Source: Burkholderiales bacterium
GTDB lineage: Bacteria > Pseudomonadota > Gammaproteobacteria > Burkholderiales > Burkholderiaceae_E
Reading direction: 5' to 3'
Assembly: GCA_026399875.1 (NCBI GenBank)
Contig: JAPLQF010000030.1
Location: forward strand, 17,858 to 81,857
DNA: 64,000 bases
Shown here: piece by piece, positions 43,093 to 52,772 of the stretch
Numbering within the stretch: the first letter of the stretch is position 1
Layout of the letters: every line of letters begins with the position of its first letter
The notes under the pieces: model-generated
Databases searched by the model: none
What the model was told of the DNA's origin: nothing
Seen by the model: only the letters and a program-made list of their open reading frames with translations
Made by a program: the position numbers and the translations under genes

Positions 43093-45369
43093 TTACGCCA
43101 GGTCACTGCGTTCGAGCATTTCACGCAACCGGGCCGGGTCGACCGGCTTGAGCAGATGCTGGTCGATTCCGGCCTCGCGGCTGCGGGCGAGATCGGCCGC
43201 CTGCCCCCAGCCCGACACCGCAATCAGTGTCATGGCGTTGCCACCGGGCAGCGCCCTGATGCGTCGTGCCAACTGGTAGCCGTCCATGCGGGGCATACCG
43301 AGATCCATCAACACCACATCGGGCCGATGCGCCTCGACCAGCGCCAGGCCAGCTTCACTGTCGGTCGCACTGAGCGTGCGATAGCCCCAGGCCTGCAGCA
43401 GCAGCGTCATGGTCTCGGTGATGTCGGGGTTGTCATCGACCACCAGAACACTCGATGCGGCAGCGGGCAAAGCCGGCGCCGACACGGCCGCCGGCTGCTC
43501 GGCGTCGCGCTCGCTGAGCGGCAGTCGCACAATGAACTCGCTTCCCTGCCCGAGACCTGCGCTGCGCGCCACGATGGATCCGCCATGCATCGTGACCATT
43601 TCGCGCGCCAGATGCAGGCCGACGCCAAGGCCATCGTCGGGCATGCCTTCACCGACCGGCAATGTCGCAAATTTCTCGAAGATCTGTTCGAGGTGATCGG
43701 GAGCGATGCCGACGCCGTTGTCACGAACGCGGATAACCAGCTCACGCCCCTTGGCTTGCGCTTCGAGCCAGACCCGCCCGCCGTGCGACGTGAATTTCGA
43801 GGCGTTACTGAACAGATTGGCAAGTACCTGACCAATGCGTCCGCGATCGCCTTCGACCACCAGCGATTCCTCGGGCAGCGTCACTTCGAAGTGCTGCCCC
43901 TGCGACTGAAATCTGACACTCTGGGCGCTCCCGATATATCGAAGCAACTCGGTCATGTCGACCGGCTCGCGGCGCATGCTCAGTCGGCCATTGTTCAGGC
44001 GTGAGATGTCGAGCAGGTCATCGATCAGCCGGCTGATCTGCGCGACCTGACGTTCGATGATCGGCAGGGCGCGCTGACGAACTTGCGGTGTATCAGACTC
44101 GCGGATCAGTTCGAGCGCATTACGGATCGGTGCGAGCGGGTTTCGCAATTCATGCGACAGGATCGCCAGAAAATCGTCCTTGCGCTGATTGGCCTCGCGC
44201 AGGGCAATTTCGGCGCGGCGCCGCTTGGTGACATCGAAGACCGCGCCGGCGATGCCTTGAATCCGGCCGTCCTCATCGCGAAGCGGCTCGAGCGAGGATT
44301 CGAAATGCAGCGCCTCACCATCAATGTCGAGCACAAAGGCGCGTTGCCCGCCGACGCCGCTCTCGAGCACCGTCCGCTTGAAGGCCATCAGTTCCTGAAC
44401 CTGTTCGGCGCTCTCGCGGATCTCATCGTCGCGCTTGCCGATCATGTGGTCGAGATTGCCCTGTGCCGAATGCAGCCAGGTATAGCGCAGCTCTCGATCC
44501 ATGGTGTAGAGAATGACCTTGCTGACATCGAGTGCAATCTTGAGACGCTGCGACGACAGGCGTAACTCCTGCCGCGCCTCCTGGCGCTCGGTGACATTGG
44601 CGGTGACGCCAATCATCACCGGGGGCAGGCTGGCGGAGTCGTTCGTCACGACGCCGACGGTCCGCTGCCACCGGACACTTCCGTCCGGATACATCAGGCG
44701 AAACAGCCCGTCCAGAATGCCCGACTCCCAGGACTGTTCAGTCGCCAACTCGAAACGCCTGCGATCGGACGGATGGACGCGCTCGATGAGCGCGGTCAGC
44801 AGCGGCGAAGCGTCTGTCTGGGGCAACTGCCAGAAGTCACGAAAGAAATCGTCGACATCGACCCGAGCGGCCCCCTTGTCGAGCCGCCAGCTGCCCATAT
44901 TGCTGACGCCCAAGGCCACCTTGAGCAAGCGGTCGGATTGCTGCAGCGAGACTCGCTCCAGAAAGATGTCGTGAATATTGCGCGCAAAGCAGGTCCACCC
45001 GATGTGAGTCAGATCGAGCCGACGGGCACGCGCACCGAACCGGTACCAGCGATAGGCACCCTGCGCGGTCGCCCGAGCCCTGAGGTCACAGGCCACTTCC
45101 TCAAGCGACTCGGTGCTGGCAAGCAGTGTTGCCTGCGCCTGCCCGAGATCATCAGGATGAAACACCGAGCGCCAATCTCGATCGCCGACCGGGAAGGCCT
45201 CGCTCAATCCGAACAATTGCCGTGCAGCAAGGTTCAGTTCGATGACCCGGTGATTCAGATCGAGGCGCCAGACCGCCAGTTCGATCTCATCAATCATCGA
45301 CCCCGGCCAGGCTTGCCCGGTCGGGTTATCGGATCCGGCTGCAGGCTGGAGCAGGTTCGGATCGGTCAT
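43093..45369 (-). CDS. Soluble PAS-containing hybrid histidine kinase (first of a pair)
   Basis: A 758-residue protein, no membrane segments. Three PAS-like domains are visible (about 25-135, 145-265, 275-390), the second ending GVTANVTERQEARQEL. Next come HisKA with His406 (SHELRNPLAPIRNALELI), HATPase_c (LANLFSNASKFT, RDNGVGIAPDHLEQIFEKF, GLGVGLHLAREMV) and a receiver with VVDDNPDITETM and Asp689 (VLMDLGMPRMDG). The closest relative in the window is the following gene, with the same domain order and shared phrases. It begins 24 bases after ureJ on the same strand, so it is probably transcribed with the urease genes. The signal is unknown. Confidence 0.9.
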   Translation of the reverse strand: MTDPNLLQPAAGSDNPTGQAWPGSMIDEIELAVWRLDLNHRVIELNLAARQLFGLSEAFPVGDRDWRSVFHPDDLGQAQATLLASTESLEEVACDLRARATAQGAYRWYRFGARARRLDLTHIGWTCFARNIHDIFLERVSLQQSDRLLKVALGVSNMGSWRLDKGAARVDVDDFFRDFWQLPQTDASPLLTALIERVHPSDRRRFELATEQSWESGILDGLFRLMYPDGSVRWQRTVGVVTNDSASLPPVMIGVTANVTERQEARQELRLSSQRLKIALDVSKVILYTMDRELRYTWLHSAQGNLDHMIGKRDDEIRESAEQVQELMAFKRTVLESGVGGQRAFVLDIDGEALHFESSLEPLRDEDGRIQGIAGAVFDVTKRRRAEIALREANQRKDDFLAILSHELRNPLAPIRNALELIRESDTPQVRQRALPIIERQVAQISRLIDDLLDISRLNNGRLSMRREPVDMTELLRYIGSAQSVRFQSQGQHFEVTLPEESLVVEGDRGRIGQVLANLFSNASKFTSHGGRVWLEAQAKGRELVIRVRDNGVGIAPDHLEQIFEKFATLPVGEGMPDDGLGVGLHLAREMVTMHGGSIVARSAGLGQGSEFIVRLPLSERDAEQPAAVSAPALPAAASSVLVVDDNPDITETMTLLLQAWGYRTLSATDSEAGLALVEAHRPDVVLMDLGMPRMDGYQLARRIRALPGGNAMTLIAVSGWGQAADLARSREAGIDQHLLKPVDPARLREMLERSDLA

Positions 45370-45393
45370 GAGTCAGCGCATGACCTCGGCGGA

Positions 45394-46047
45394 TCAGCTC
45401 GCGCCGAACGCCATGAACCAGCCGGACCCTGTCGCAAGCGAAGCAGCCATCAGCAGACGCGCGCTGCGAGCGCGAGCCTGCGGCAGCAGAGCAATCGCTC
45501 GCCCGACCAGCAGGCCGAGCGCAAACAGCGCAAGGCTTGCCAGGGCCAGGCCGGCAAAGAATGCCGTGCCGCTGCCTGCGGTGCCGTGCAGATAACCATG
45601 CGGCAACAGCACGAGAAGAGCGGCGATGCCCACGGCCCCGACATTGAGCCGCTCGATGCGAAGGACCATCACGGCCATCGCCAGCAGGCCGATCACGATG
45701 GCCTGTTCGGCCAGCCCGACCGAGGCAACCGGATCGAGCAGACCGCGCACACCCAACACCGCGGCCAGGATGCCGGCGGCCAGCCCAAGGCAGGCCGCCA
45801 TCGCGATGCGCGCTGACGTCGAGGCAGTGTTGATACGACCGGTGCCTGATGCAAGAGCCTGCCGGCGCGCCAGCAGACCGGCCAGACCGCCAATTGCAAC
45901 GATTGCCATCAGGTGATCGAGACCGCTGAAGGGATGCGCGAATCCGGCGGCAAGGCCGCTTGCACCGTGGCCGTCATGCGCCAGCACCGACAGGGGAGTT
46001 GCAAGCAGCGCCGCGGCAGCGGCAGTCAGAAGGTGAGAGTGGCTCAT
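45394..46047 (-). CDS. ureJ: HupE/UreJ family protein, probable nickel transport
   Basis: A 217-residue membrane protein with signal-like N-terminus, then AHDGHGASGLAAGFAHPFSGLDHLMAIVAIG, which contains the HPxxGxDH motif of HupE/UreJ nickel permeases. About six helices follow, with a second histidine-rich loop (LLPHGYLHGTAGSG). It sits 71 bases after ureG, in keeping with nickel supply for urease. Confidence 0.93.
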   Translation of the reverse strand: MSHSHLLTAAAAALLATPLSVLAHDGHGASGLAAGFAHPFSGLDHLMAIVAIGGLAGLLARRQALASGTGRINTASTSARIAMAACLGLAAGILAAVLGVRGLLDPVASVGLAEQAIVIGLLAMAVMVLRIERLNVGAVGIAALLVLLPHGYLHGTAGSGTAFFAGLALASLALFALGLLVGRAIALLPQARARSARLLMAASLATGSGWFMAFGAS

Positions 46048-46118
46048 GGCGATATCCGTCGTTCAGCGATCGAAAAGGTTGAGAAAAGTGAAACGTGTGA
46101 TGGATGGCAGCGGCAGGC

Positions 46119-46730
46119 TCAGGAAAACAGGCCGCGACGCTCGATGAAGGACACGATGTCGTCCAGGCCCAGGCCTTCTTTCATGTTGGAAAAAATGAAG
46201 GGGCGATCGCCGCGCATAGCGCGCGCATCGCGGTCCATGACCTCGAGCGAGGCGCCGACGTAAGGCGCAAGATCGATCTTGTTGATGACCAGCAGGTCTG
46301 ACTTCATGATGCCGGGGCCGCCCTTGCGCGGGATTTTTTCGCCGGCGGCCACATCGATCACATAGATGGTGAGGTCGGACAGTTCGGGCGAGAAGGTGGC
46401 GGCCAGATTGTCGCCGCCCGATTCGACGAAGACGATCTGCAGCCCCGGAAACGCCCGCGACAGGCGATCGACCGCCTCGAGGTTGATCGAGGCATCTTCG
46501 CGGATCGCGGTGTGCGGGCAGCCGCCGGTCTCGACGCCCAGGATGCGCTCCCTGGGCAGTGCATCGTTCTTGACCAGGAACTCGGCGTCCTCGCGGGTAT
46601 AGATGTCGTTGGTGACCGCTGCAATGTCATAGCGGCTGCGAAGCCGTCGGCACAGTGCCAGCGTGAGCGCGGTCTTGCCCGAGCCGACCGGCCCGCCGAT
46701 GCCAACCCGAAGGGGTCCGTGTGCGCTCAT
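46119..46730 (-). CDS. ureG: Urease accessory GTPase UreG
   Basis: A 203-residue GTPase that drives nickel insertion into urease. Walker A is [13 protein letters not shown], the CPH nickel motif is [13 protein letters not shown], then [34 protein letters not shown] and the base-specificity NKIDL. The ATG at 46730 is preferred over an upstream in-frame ATG inside ureF. It follows the ureF stop by four bases. Confidence 0.97.
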   Translation of the reverse strand: MSAHGPLRVGIGGPVGSGKTALTLALCRRLRSRYDIAAVTNDIYTREDAEFLVKNDALPRERILGVETGGCPHTAIREDASINLEAVDRLSRAFPGLQIVFVESGGDNLAATFSPELSDLTIYVIDVAAGEKIPRKGGPGIMKSDLLVINKIDLAPYVGASLEVMDRDARAMRGDRPFIFSNMKEGLGLDDIVSFIERRGLFS

Positions 46731-46734
46731 GGTG

Positions 46735-47460
46735 TCAGGATCTGAAAAGTCTTGAATACTGGGTTTCGTGGCGGGCCGAAGCAATTGCCAGCAGGGGGGC
46801 AGCGCTCGACCAGTCGTGTTCGGTCAGGGACAGTGCGGCATCGATGGACTGATCGATCTCCGGACCCAGCGAGCGTAACAGGCGCTGAGCGGCGATCTGA
46901 CCCATCGGCATGGCTTTCATCAAAACCATCACCTGATTCTCGACGAAAGCCCACACAAAACCAAGCAGGGCATCGTCATCAGACAAGGACAATCGGGCTG
47001 CCGCCACCGCCCAGGCCACCGGCAATGACATCGGCGCGAGCCTCGCAATCAGCCGTGCATCGATGAGCGGATCGGGGCAGACCGCCTCGAACCAGCGGGC
47101 CATCGAATAGCCCATCTGCTGGGACTCGAGCCGCAACTCGGCGGTTTCGCGCGCGGCAAGCGCCTTGGCATTGAGCGCGGCAAGCTGCTCGAGGATGTGA
47201 TCGGTATGGCCTGAATCGGTCGGATCGCGACCATCAGCGGGATGCAGCGCCCGCGCATGACGCAGGGCTGCCAGCATCAGCGGGCCATCAAAGCGTGCAA
47301 GCGTGAGCGCAAGCGCATCGGCCACCCATTCGCGGGCGCCAGCCTCGTCCTTGACCTGCCCGCTCTCGATGCCCCATTCAAGGCCGGTTGAATAACTGTA
47401 GCCGCCGATCGGCAGGGCCGGACTCGCCAGTTGAAGCAGGGCTGCGCTGCGGCGGGTCAT
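46735..47460 (-). CDS. ureF: Urease accessory protein UreF
   Basis: A 241-residue helical protein from the ATG at 47460. It contains [25 protein letters not shown], the UreF N-terminal signature, and near the C-terminus [31 protein letters not shown]. UreF bridges UreD and UreG in the maturation complex. Thirteen bases separate it from ureE. Confidence 0.95.
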   Translation of the reverse strand: MTRRSAALLQLASPALPIGGYSYSTGLEWGIESGQVKDEAGAREWVADALALTLARFDGPLMLAALRHARALHPADGRDPTDSGHTDHILEQLAALNAKALAARETAELRLESQQMGYSMARWFEAVCPDPLIDARLIARLAPMSLPVAWAVAAARLSLSDDDALLGFVWAFVENQVMVLMKAMPMGQIAAQRLLRSLGPEIDQSIDAALSLTEHDWSSAAPLLAIASARHETQYSRLFRS

Positions 47461-47473
47461 GGGGGCGCTCGCC

Positions 47474-47983
47474 TCAGTCCGATTTGCCGTGGCGAGGATC
47501 GAAGACATGGATGCGCCCGCCGTGACCCTGATCATCATGCTGATGATGCACATGGCTGTGTCCGTAGGCGCCCGACTCGGGCTGAAAGCCGACGCTGACT
47601 TCATGCACATGACCGCCAAGCCGTTCGATCATCGCCTGCAGCACATGGTCGGGCAGCAATCGCACGAAGCCGTCGCCGATCTGGACCGGGACATGCCGAT
47701 TGCCGATGTGATACGCGATGCGGGCCAGCTCGATCGCATCATGGGCATGAACCTCGAGCAGCCGCTCGGGGGCGGCCTCGATCGCCACGATACGCCCGTC
47801 TGCCAGCAGCAGCCGGTCGCCATGACGCAGCAGCGTGCCCGGCGGCAGATCGACGCCGATCTCCTCGCCCGACAGCAGCGTCGCCCGAAACCGCGATCGC
47901 TCACGCTGCTCGAAAGCCAGCTCGATCACCTCGTCGACCGGCCGGCCGGCCGGTGCCATCGATGTCGCGACAATCAGCGTCAT
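47474..47983 (-). CDS. ureE: Urease nickel metallochaperone UreE
   Basis: A 169-residue protein with the N-terminal peptide-binding domain, the metal-binding domain (ERLLEVHAHDAIELARIAYHIGNRH) and a histidine-rich C-terminal tail (GHSHVHHQHDDQGHGG) that stores nickel. It delivers nickel to UreG. It lies 16 bases after ureC. Confidence 0.96.
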   Translation of the reverse strand: MTLIVATSMAPAGRPVDEVIELAFEQRERSRFRATLLSGEEIGVDLPPGTLLRHGDRLLLADGRIVAIEAAPERLLEVHAHDAIELARIAYHIGNRHVPVQIGDGFVRLLPDHVLQAMIERLGGHVHEVSVGFQPESGAYGHSHVHHQHDDQGHGGRIHVFDPRHGKSD

Positions 47984-47999
47984 GGCTTGGGCCGCCTGG

Positions 48000-49721
48000 T
48001 CAGAAGAGGAAATAACGCTGGGCCATCGGCAGGCTGGTCGCCGGCTCGCAGGTCAGCAGCACGCCATCGGCGCGCACTTCATAAGTCTCGGCATCGACCG
48101 CCATCTTCGGCACATAGTCGTTGAGGACCATATCCTTCTTCGACAGGGTGCGAATCCCCTTGACTGCCACCAGCTGCTTGGCCAGACCGAGGCGCTCGCC
48201 GATGCCGGCGGCAAGTGCGGCCTGCGACACGAAAGTGATCGAGCCCGCAGCCACCGCCGCGCCAAAGCCACCGAACATCGGCCGGTAGTGAACCGGCTGC
48301 GGCGTCGGGATCGAGGCGTTCGGGTCACCCATGAGCGCCATCGCGATCGTGCCGCCCTTGATGATCATCGAGGGTTTGACGCCAAAAAAGGCCGGCCGCC
48401 ACAACACCAGATCGGCCCATTTGCCGACCTCGACCGAGCCGACCGCATGCGAGATGCCGTGGGCAATTGCCGGGTTGATGGTGTATTTGGCGATATAGCG
48501 GCGGGCACGCCAGTTGTCGTTGCGCTCGCCATCGGCACGCTGTTTGTCGATGACCAGCGCGCCGCGCTGCTGCTTCATCTTGTGGGCAGTCTGCCAGGTC
48601 CGCATGATCACCTCGCCCGGGCGACCCATTGCCTGGCTGTCGGAGGACATCATCGAGATTGCGCCCAGGTCATGCAGGATGTCTTCGGCGGCGATGGTCT
48701 CGCGCCGGATACGGCTCTCGGCAAAGGCCAGGTCTTCGGCGATCGAGGCATCAAGGTGATGGCAGACCATCAGCATGTCAAGGTGCTCGTCGAGCGTGTT
48801 GACGGTATAGGGACGCGTGGGGTTGGTCGACGAGGGCAACACATTCGGCTCGCCCACCACCTTGATGATGTCGGGTGCATGGCCGCCGCCGGCACCCTCG
48901 GTGTGATACGAGTGGATCACCCGGCCTTTCATGGCGGCGATCGATGCTTCGACGAAACCCGACTCATTGAGCGTGTCGGTATGGATGGCGATCTGCACGT
49001 CGTACTGGTCGGCCACCGTCAGCGCGTTGTCGATGGTCGCGGGGGTGGTGCCCCAGTCCTCGTGCAATTTGAGGCCAATGGCACCGGCTTCGATCTGCTC
49101 GATGGCCGGACCCGGCAGCGACACATTGCCCTTGCCGGTGAAGCCGAGATTCATTGAAAAGCCTTCGGCAGCCTTGAGCATCTGCGCCAGATGCCACGGG
49201 CCGGGCGTGACGGTGGTGGCACTGGTGCCGGCAGCCGGCCCGGTGCCGCCACCAATCATGGTGGTGATGCCCGAGGCCAGAGACTCCTCGATCTGCTGCG
49301 GACAGATGAAATGAATGTGCGTGTCGATGCCGCCGGCAGTCAGGATCAGGCCTTCGCCGGCGATGATCTCGGTGGCTGCACCGATCGAGATCGTGACGCC
49401 GGGCTGGATGTCGGGGTTGCCGGCTTTGCCGATCGCAGCGATCACGCCGTCCTTCAGACCAACATCGGCCTTGATGATGCCGGCCACCGCATCGAGGATG
49501 AGTGCATTGGTGATCACAGTGTCGACCACGTCGGCCGACATCCGCTGGCTCTGGCCCATGCCGTCTCGGATCACCTTGCCGCCGCCGAACTTGACCTCTT
49601 CGCCATAGACGGTGTGATCGGCCTCGACCTCGATGACCAGATCGGTATCGGCCAGCCTCAGTCGATCACCGACGGTGGGGCCGTACATTTCCGCATACGC
49701 GCGGCGCGAGAGTCTGGCCAT
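48000..49721 (-). CDS. ureC: Urease subunit alpha (catalytic)
   Basis: A 573-residue catalytic subunit. Nickel ligands and catalytic residues are present: His135/His137 in [11 protein letters not shown], the lysine to be carbamylated at about 218 ([12 protein letters not shown]), further ligands in [12 protein letters not shown] and [14 protein letters not shown], and the flap Cys320/His321 in MVCHHLD. Urea is hydrolysed to ammonia and carbamate in the cytoplasm. It starts two bases after ureB. Confidence 0.98.
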   Translation of the reverse strand: MARLSRRAYAEMYGPTVGDRLRLADTDLVIEVEADHTVYGEEVKFGGGKVIRDGMGQSQRMSADVVDTVITNALILDAVAGIIKADVGLKDGVIAAIGKAGNPDIQPGVTISIGAATEIIAGEGLILTAGGIDTHIHFICPQQIEESLASGITTMIGGGTGPAAGTSATTVTPGPWHLAQMLKAAEGFSMNLGFTGKGNVSLPGPAIEQIEAGAIGLKLHEDWGTTPATIDNALTVADQYDVQIAIHTDTLNESGFVEASIAAMKGRVIHSYHTEGAGGGHAPDIIKVVGEPNVLPSSTNPTRPYTVNTLDEHLDMLMVCHHLDASIAEDLAFAESRIRRETIAAEDILHDLGAISMMSSDSQAMGRPGEVIMRTWQTAHKMKQQRGALVIDKQRADGERNDNWRARRYIAKYTINPAIAHGISHAVGSVEVGKWADLVLWRPAFFGVKPSMIIKGGTIAMALMGDPNASIPTPQPVHYRPMFGGFGAAVAAGSITFVSQAALAAGIGERLGLAKQLVAVKGIRTLSKKDMVLNDYVPKMAVDAETYEVRADGVLLTCEPATSLPMAQRYFLF

Positions 49722-49723
49722 GG

Positions 49724-50077
49724 TCAGACCTTTTTCTTTCTGGCGGCGCGGCCTATGGCGGGGGGCGCGGCATCGAGCGGCCCCATCACCATTTGGCGAA
49801 ATCCATAGATGAGGCGATCGCCAGACAGGCCTATCAGGCCGACCGTGCGGGACTGGCCCGGCTCGAATCGCACCGCGGTGCCCGAGGCGATATCGAGACG
49901 ATGGCCGCGGGCCGACTCGCGATCGAAATCGAGGGCCGAATTGGTCTCGAAGAAGTGATAGTGCGAGCCAACCTGAATCGGTCGGTCACCGGTATTGCGC
50001 ACGACGATCTCGATGCGCGGGCGACCGACATTGAGCTCGATGTCGCCGTCTTCGATCAGCATTTCGCCAGGGATCAT
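49724..50077 (-). CDS. ureB: Urease subunit beta
   Basis: A 117-residue beta subunit starting [19 protein letters not shown], with [18 protein letters not shown] and the C-terminal [19 protein letters not shown] region. It is separated from ureA by the whole urtABCDE block, an unusual layout. The 130-base gap to urtE shows a possible -10 (TATCAT on the - strand) but no convincing full promoter. Confidence 0.97.
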   Translation of the reverse strand: MIPGEMLIEDGDIELNVGRPRIEIVVRNTGDRPIQVGSHYHFFETNSALDFDRESARGHRLDIASGTAVRFEPGQSRTVGLIGLSGDRLIYGFRQMVMGPLDAAPPAIGRAARKKKV

Positions 50078-50207
50078 GATGGGTCTTTCAGGTCGGAAAA
50101 GGCGGTGAGTCGGGTCGTGATGCGGCAGTGTGTGCGGCGAACCTTAGTCGCATGATAAACGGGAAGCGCTCTCATCGACCTGTCAGAGTCCGCCTTCAAA
50201 TTGTCGA

Positions 50208-50903
50208 TCAGACTGACAGCAGGCCTCGCACCCCATCCTGGTCCATATGCTGGCCCTCGCCGGTGCGCAGCACCTCGCCGCGCTGCAGCACCACATAGCG
50301 GTCGGCCAGCGTGCGTGCGAAGTCGTAATACTGCTCGACCAGGAGAATCGCCATCGTCCGGTCGGCAGCGAGCTTCGCGATCACCGCTTCGATGTACTGG
50401 ATGATATTGGGCTGGATGCCCTCGGTCGGCTCATCGAGAATCAGCAGGCGCGGCTTGGTGACCAGCGCTCGCGCAATGGCAAGTTGCTGCTGCTGGCCGC
50501 CCGAGAGATCGCCGCCGCGGCGGCGCGCGAACTGCTTGAGGATCGGGAAGGTTTCGTAGCTCGATTCAAGCACGCTGCGATCGGTCTGCCCGGTGGCCGC
50601 CATCGCGATGCGCAGATTGTCATCGACACTCAGACGGGCAAAAATCTCGCGGCCCTGGGGCACCAGCGCAATGCCCATCCGGGCCCGCTGATGCGGTTTC
50701 AGGTGGGTGATATCGCGGCCCTCGAACTCGATGCGCCCCGACTCGACCGGCAGCAACCCCATCAGGCATTTGAGCAGGGTGGTCTTGCCCATGCCGTTGC
50801 GACCGAGCACGGTGGTCACCGCGCCCATCGGCGCTTCGAACGACACATTGCGCAGGGTGTGGCTGCCGCCGTAATACTGATTGAGCCCTTCGATTCTCAG
50901 CAT
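50208..50903 (-). CDS. urtE: Urea ABC transporter ATP-binding protein UrtE
   Basis: A 231-residue ATPase of the LivF type. It opens MLRIEGLNQYYGGSHTLR, with Walker A GRNGMGKTTLLK, signature DLSGGQQQQLAIARAL, Walker B LLILDEPTEGIQPNII. The family phrase EPTEGIQP is typical of UrtE. It starts nine bases after urtD. Confidence 0.95.
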   Translation of the reverse strand: MLRIEGLNQYYGGSHTLRNVSFEAPMGAVTTVLGRNGMGKTTLLKCLMGLLPVESGRIEFEGRDITHLKPHQRARMGIALVPQGREIFARLSVDDNLRIAMAATGQTDRSVLESSYETFPILKQFARRRGGDLSGGQQQQLAIARALVTKPRLLILDEPTEGIQPNIIQYIEAVIAKLAADRTMAILLVEQYYDFARTLADRYVVLQRGEVLRTGEGQHMDQDGVRGLLSV

Positions 50904-50912
50904 GCTTGCCTC

Positions 50913-51668
50913 TCAGCGACCCAGGTAGACCTCGATCACACGCTGGTCATTGCGAACCGCATCCATCGGCCCCTCGGCGAGCACACTGCCCTCCGACAGC
51001 ACGGTGACCTTGCGGGCGATCTTCGAGACGAAGTCCATGTCGTGTTCGACCACGACCACGGTGTGCTTCTTTTCGAGCTGCAGGCACAGCTCTGCCGTCT
51101 TGTCGGTCTCGGCATCGGTCATACCGGCAACCGGCTCATCGAGCAGCACCACCCGCGGATCCTGCGACAGCAGCATGCCGATCTCGAGCCACTGCTTCTG
51201 GCCGTGCGACAGCGTGCCGGCGAGCCGATCAACCTCATCGCGCAGATTGGTCAGCTGCAGGATCGACTCGATGCGACCGAGCTGCTCGGAATCGAGCCTC
51301 GCCCGCAGGCTGGCCAGACCGCCCTTGTCGGTCTTGAGCGCGAGTTCCATGTTCTCGAAGACGCTCATGGTCTCGAAGACCGTTGGTCGCTGGAACTTGC
51401 GACCGATACCGGCCTGCACGATCTGCGACTCCGACATCGCGGTGAGGTCGAGGGTCTGACCGAAAAAAACGCGACCGGCATCCGGCCGGGTCTTGCCGGT
51501 GATGACGTCCATCATGGTGGTCTTGCCGGCGCCATTGGGTCCGATGATGCAGCGCAGCTCGCCATCGTCCAGGCTGAGCGACAGGTCGTTAAGCGCGCGA
51601 AAACCATCGAAGCTGACCGATACGCCCTCTAGGTAAAGAATGACCCGGTGCGAGACATCAACCTTCAC
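50913..51668 (-). CDS. urtD: Urea ABC transporter ATP-binding protein UrtD
   Basis: A 251-residue LivG-type ATPase. Walker A is GPNGAGKTTMMDVITGKTRPD, the signature region TLSHGQKQWLEIGMLL and Walker B RVVLLDEPVAGMTD. The SHGQKQWLEIGM variant is characteristic of UrtD. Its start overlaps the urtC stop by four bases. Confidence 0.95.
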   Translation of the reverse strand: MKVDVSHRVILYLEGVSVSFDGFRALNDLSLSLDDGELRCIIGPNGAGKTTMMDVITGKTRPDAGRVFFGQTLDLTAMSESQIVQAGIGRKFQRPTVFETMSVFENMELALKTDKGGLASLRARLDSEQLGRIESILQLTNLRDEVDRLAGTLSHGQKQWLEIGMLLSQDPRVVLLDEPVAGMTDAETDKTAELCLQLEKKHTVVVVEHDMDFVSKIARKVTVLSEGSVLAEGPMDAVRNDQRVIEVYLGR

Positions 51669-52771
51669 GATTTGCCTGCCTTCGATGAAGCGGTGCGGGA
51701 CCTGAAGAGGGCAATGACGCCCTGCGGCAAGAAGAGCGTCACCAGCACGAAGAGCAGGCCCAGGAAAAACAGCCAGTATTCAGGGAAAGCCTGCGTAAAC
51801 CAGCTCTTGGCACCATTGACCAGCAAGGCTCCGATGACCGGCCCGATCAGGGTGCCGCGACCGCCGACAGCCGTCCAGATCGCGATTTCGATCGAGTTGG
51901 CCGGCGACATCTCGCTCGGGTTGATGATGCCGACCTGGGGCACATAGAGCGCACCCGCCACGCCGCTGATGACCGCAGCCAGCGTCCAGATACCGAGCTT
52001 GTAGTTGAGCGTGTCGTAACCGCAGAAACGCGCCCGTGACTCGGCATCGCGGATTGCCTGCAGCACGCGCCCGAACTTGCGGGTGACCAGCCAGCGCGCC
52101 AGCACGAAGGTGCCAAAGAGCGCGACCGCGGTAGCCGCCAGCAGCGAGGCCTTGGTGGCCGGATCGGTGATCCGGAAACCCAGCAGGGTCTTGAAATCGG
52201 TGAAGCCGTTGTTACCGCCGAAACCGGTCTCGTTGCGGAAAAACAGCAGCATGAAGGCGAAGGTGAGCGCCTGCGTGATGATCGAGAAATAGACGCCCTT
52301 GATGCGTGAGCGAAAGGCAAAAAACCCGAAGATGAACGCCAGCAGACCCGGTACCGCCACGACCAGGAAGACGCTCCACAAGAAGCTGTCGGTATTCCAC
52401 CAGTGCCAGGGAAGGGTCTTCCAGTCGAGAAAGACCATGAAGTCGGGCAGAAGGCTCTGGTACTGGCCTTCGCGCCCGATGCCGCGCATCAGGTACATGC
52501 CGAAGGCATAGCCGCCGAGCGCAAAAAAGAGCGATTGCCCCAGGCTCAGGATGCCGGTGTAGCCCCAGATCAGATCCATGGCAATGGCGACCATGGCGTA
52601 GCACATGAACTTGCCGGCCAGGGTCACGACATAGGTCGATGGCCGAAAGCTCGAGTCGACCGGCAGCAGCGCATGCGCAAGCGGCACGGCCACACCGATC
52701 ACCAGAAAGGCCAGCGCCAGCAATGCCCATTGCAGCGGCGTAAACAGCCTGGTGGCTCGCACGGTCAGCAT
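51665..52771 (-). CDS. urtC: Urea ABC transporter permease UrtC
   Basis: A 368-residue LivM-type permease with about nine helices. Diagnostic stretches are WGYTGILSLGQSLFFALGGYAFGMYLMR, NGFTDFKTLLGF and GIINPSEMSPANSIEIAIWTAVGGRGTLIGP. It forms the channel with UrtB, whose stop is one base upstream. Confidence 0.95.
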   Translation of the reverse strand: MLTVRATRLFTPLQWALLALAFLVIGVAVPLAHALLPVDSSFRPSTYVVTLAGKFMCYAMVAIAMDLIWGYTGILSLGQSLFFALGGYAFGMYLMRGIGREGQYQSLLPDFMVFLDWKTLPWHWWNTDSFLWSVFLVVAVPGLLAFIFGFFAFRSRIKGVYFSIITQALTFAFMLLFFRNETGFGGNNGFTDFKTLLGFRITDPATKASLLAATAVALFGTFVLARWLVTRKFGRVLQAIRDAESRARFCGYDTLNYKLGIWTLAAVISGVAGALYVPQVGIINPSEMSPANSIEIAIWTAVGGRGTLIGPVIGALLVNGAKSWFTQAFPEYWLFFLGLLFVLVTLFLPQGVIALFRSRTASSKAGKS

Positions 52772-52772
52772 C

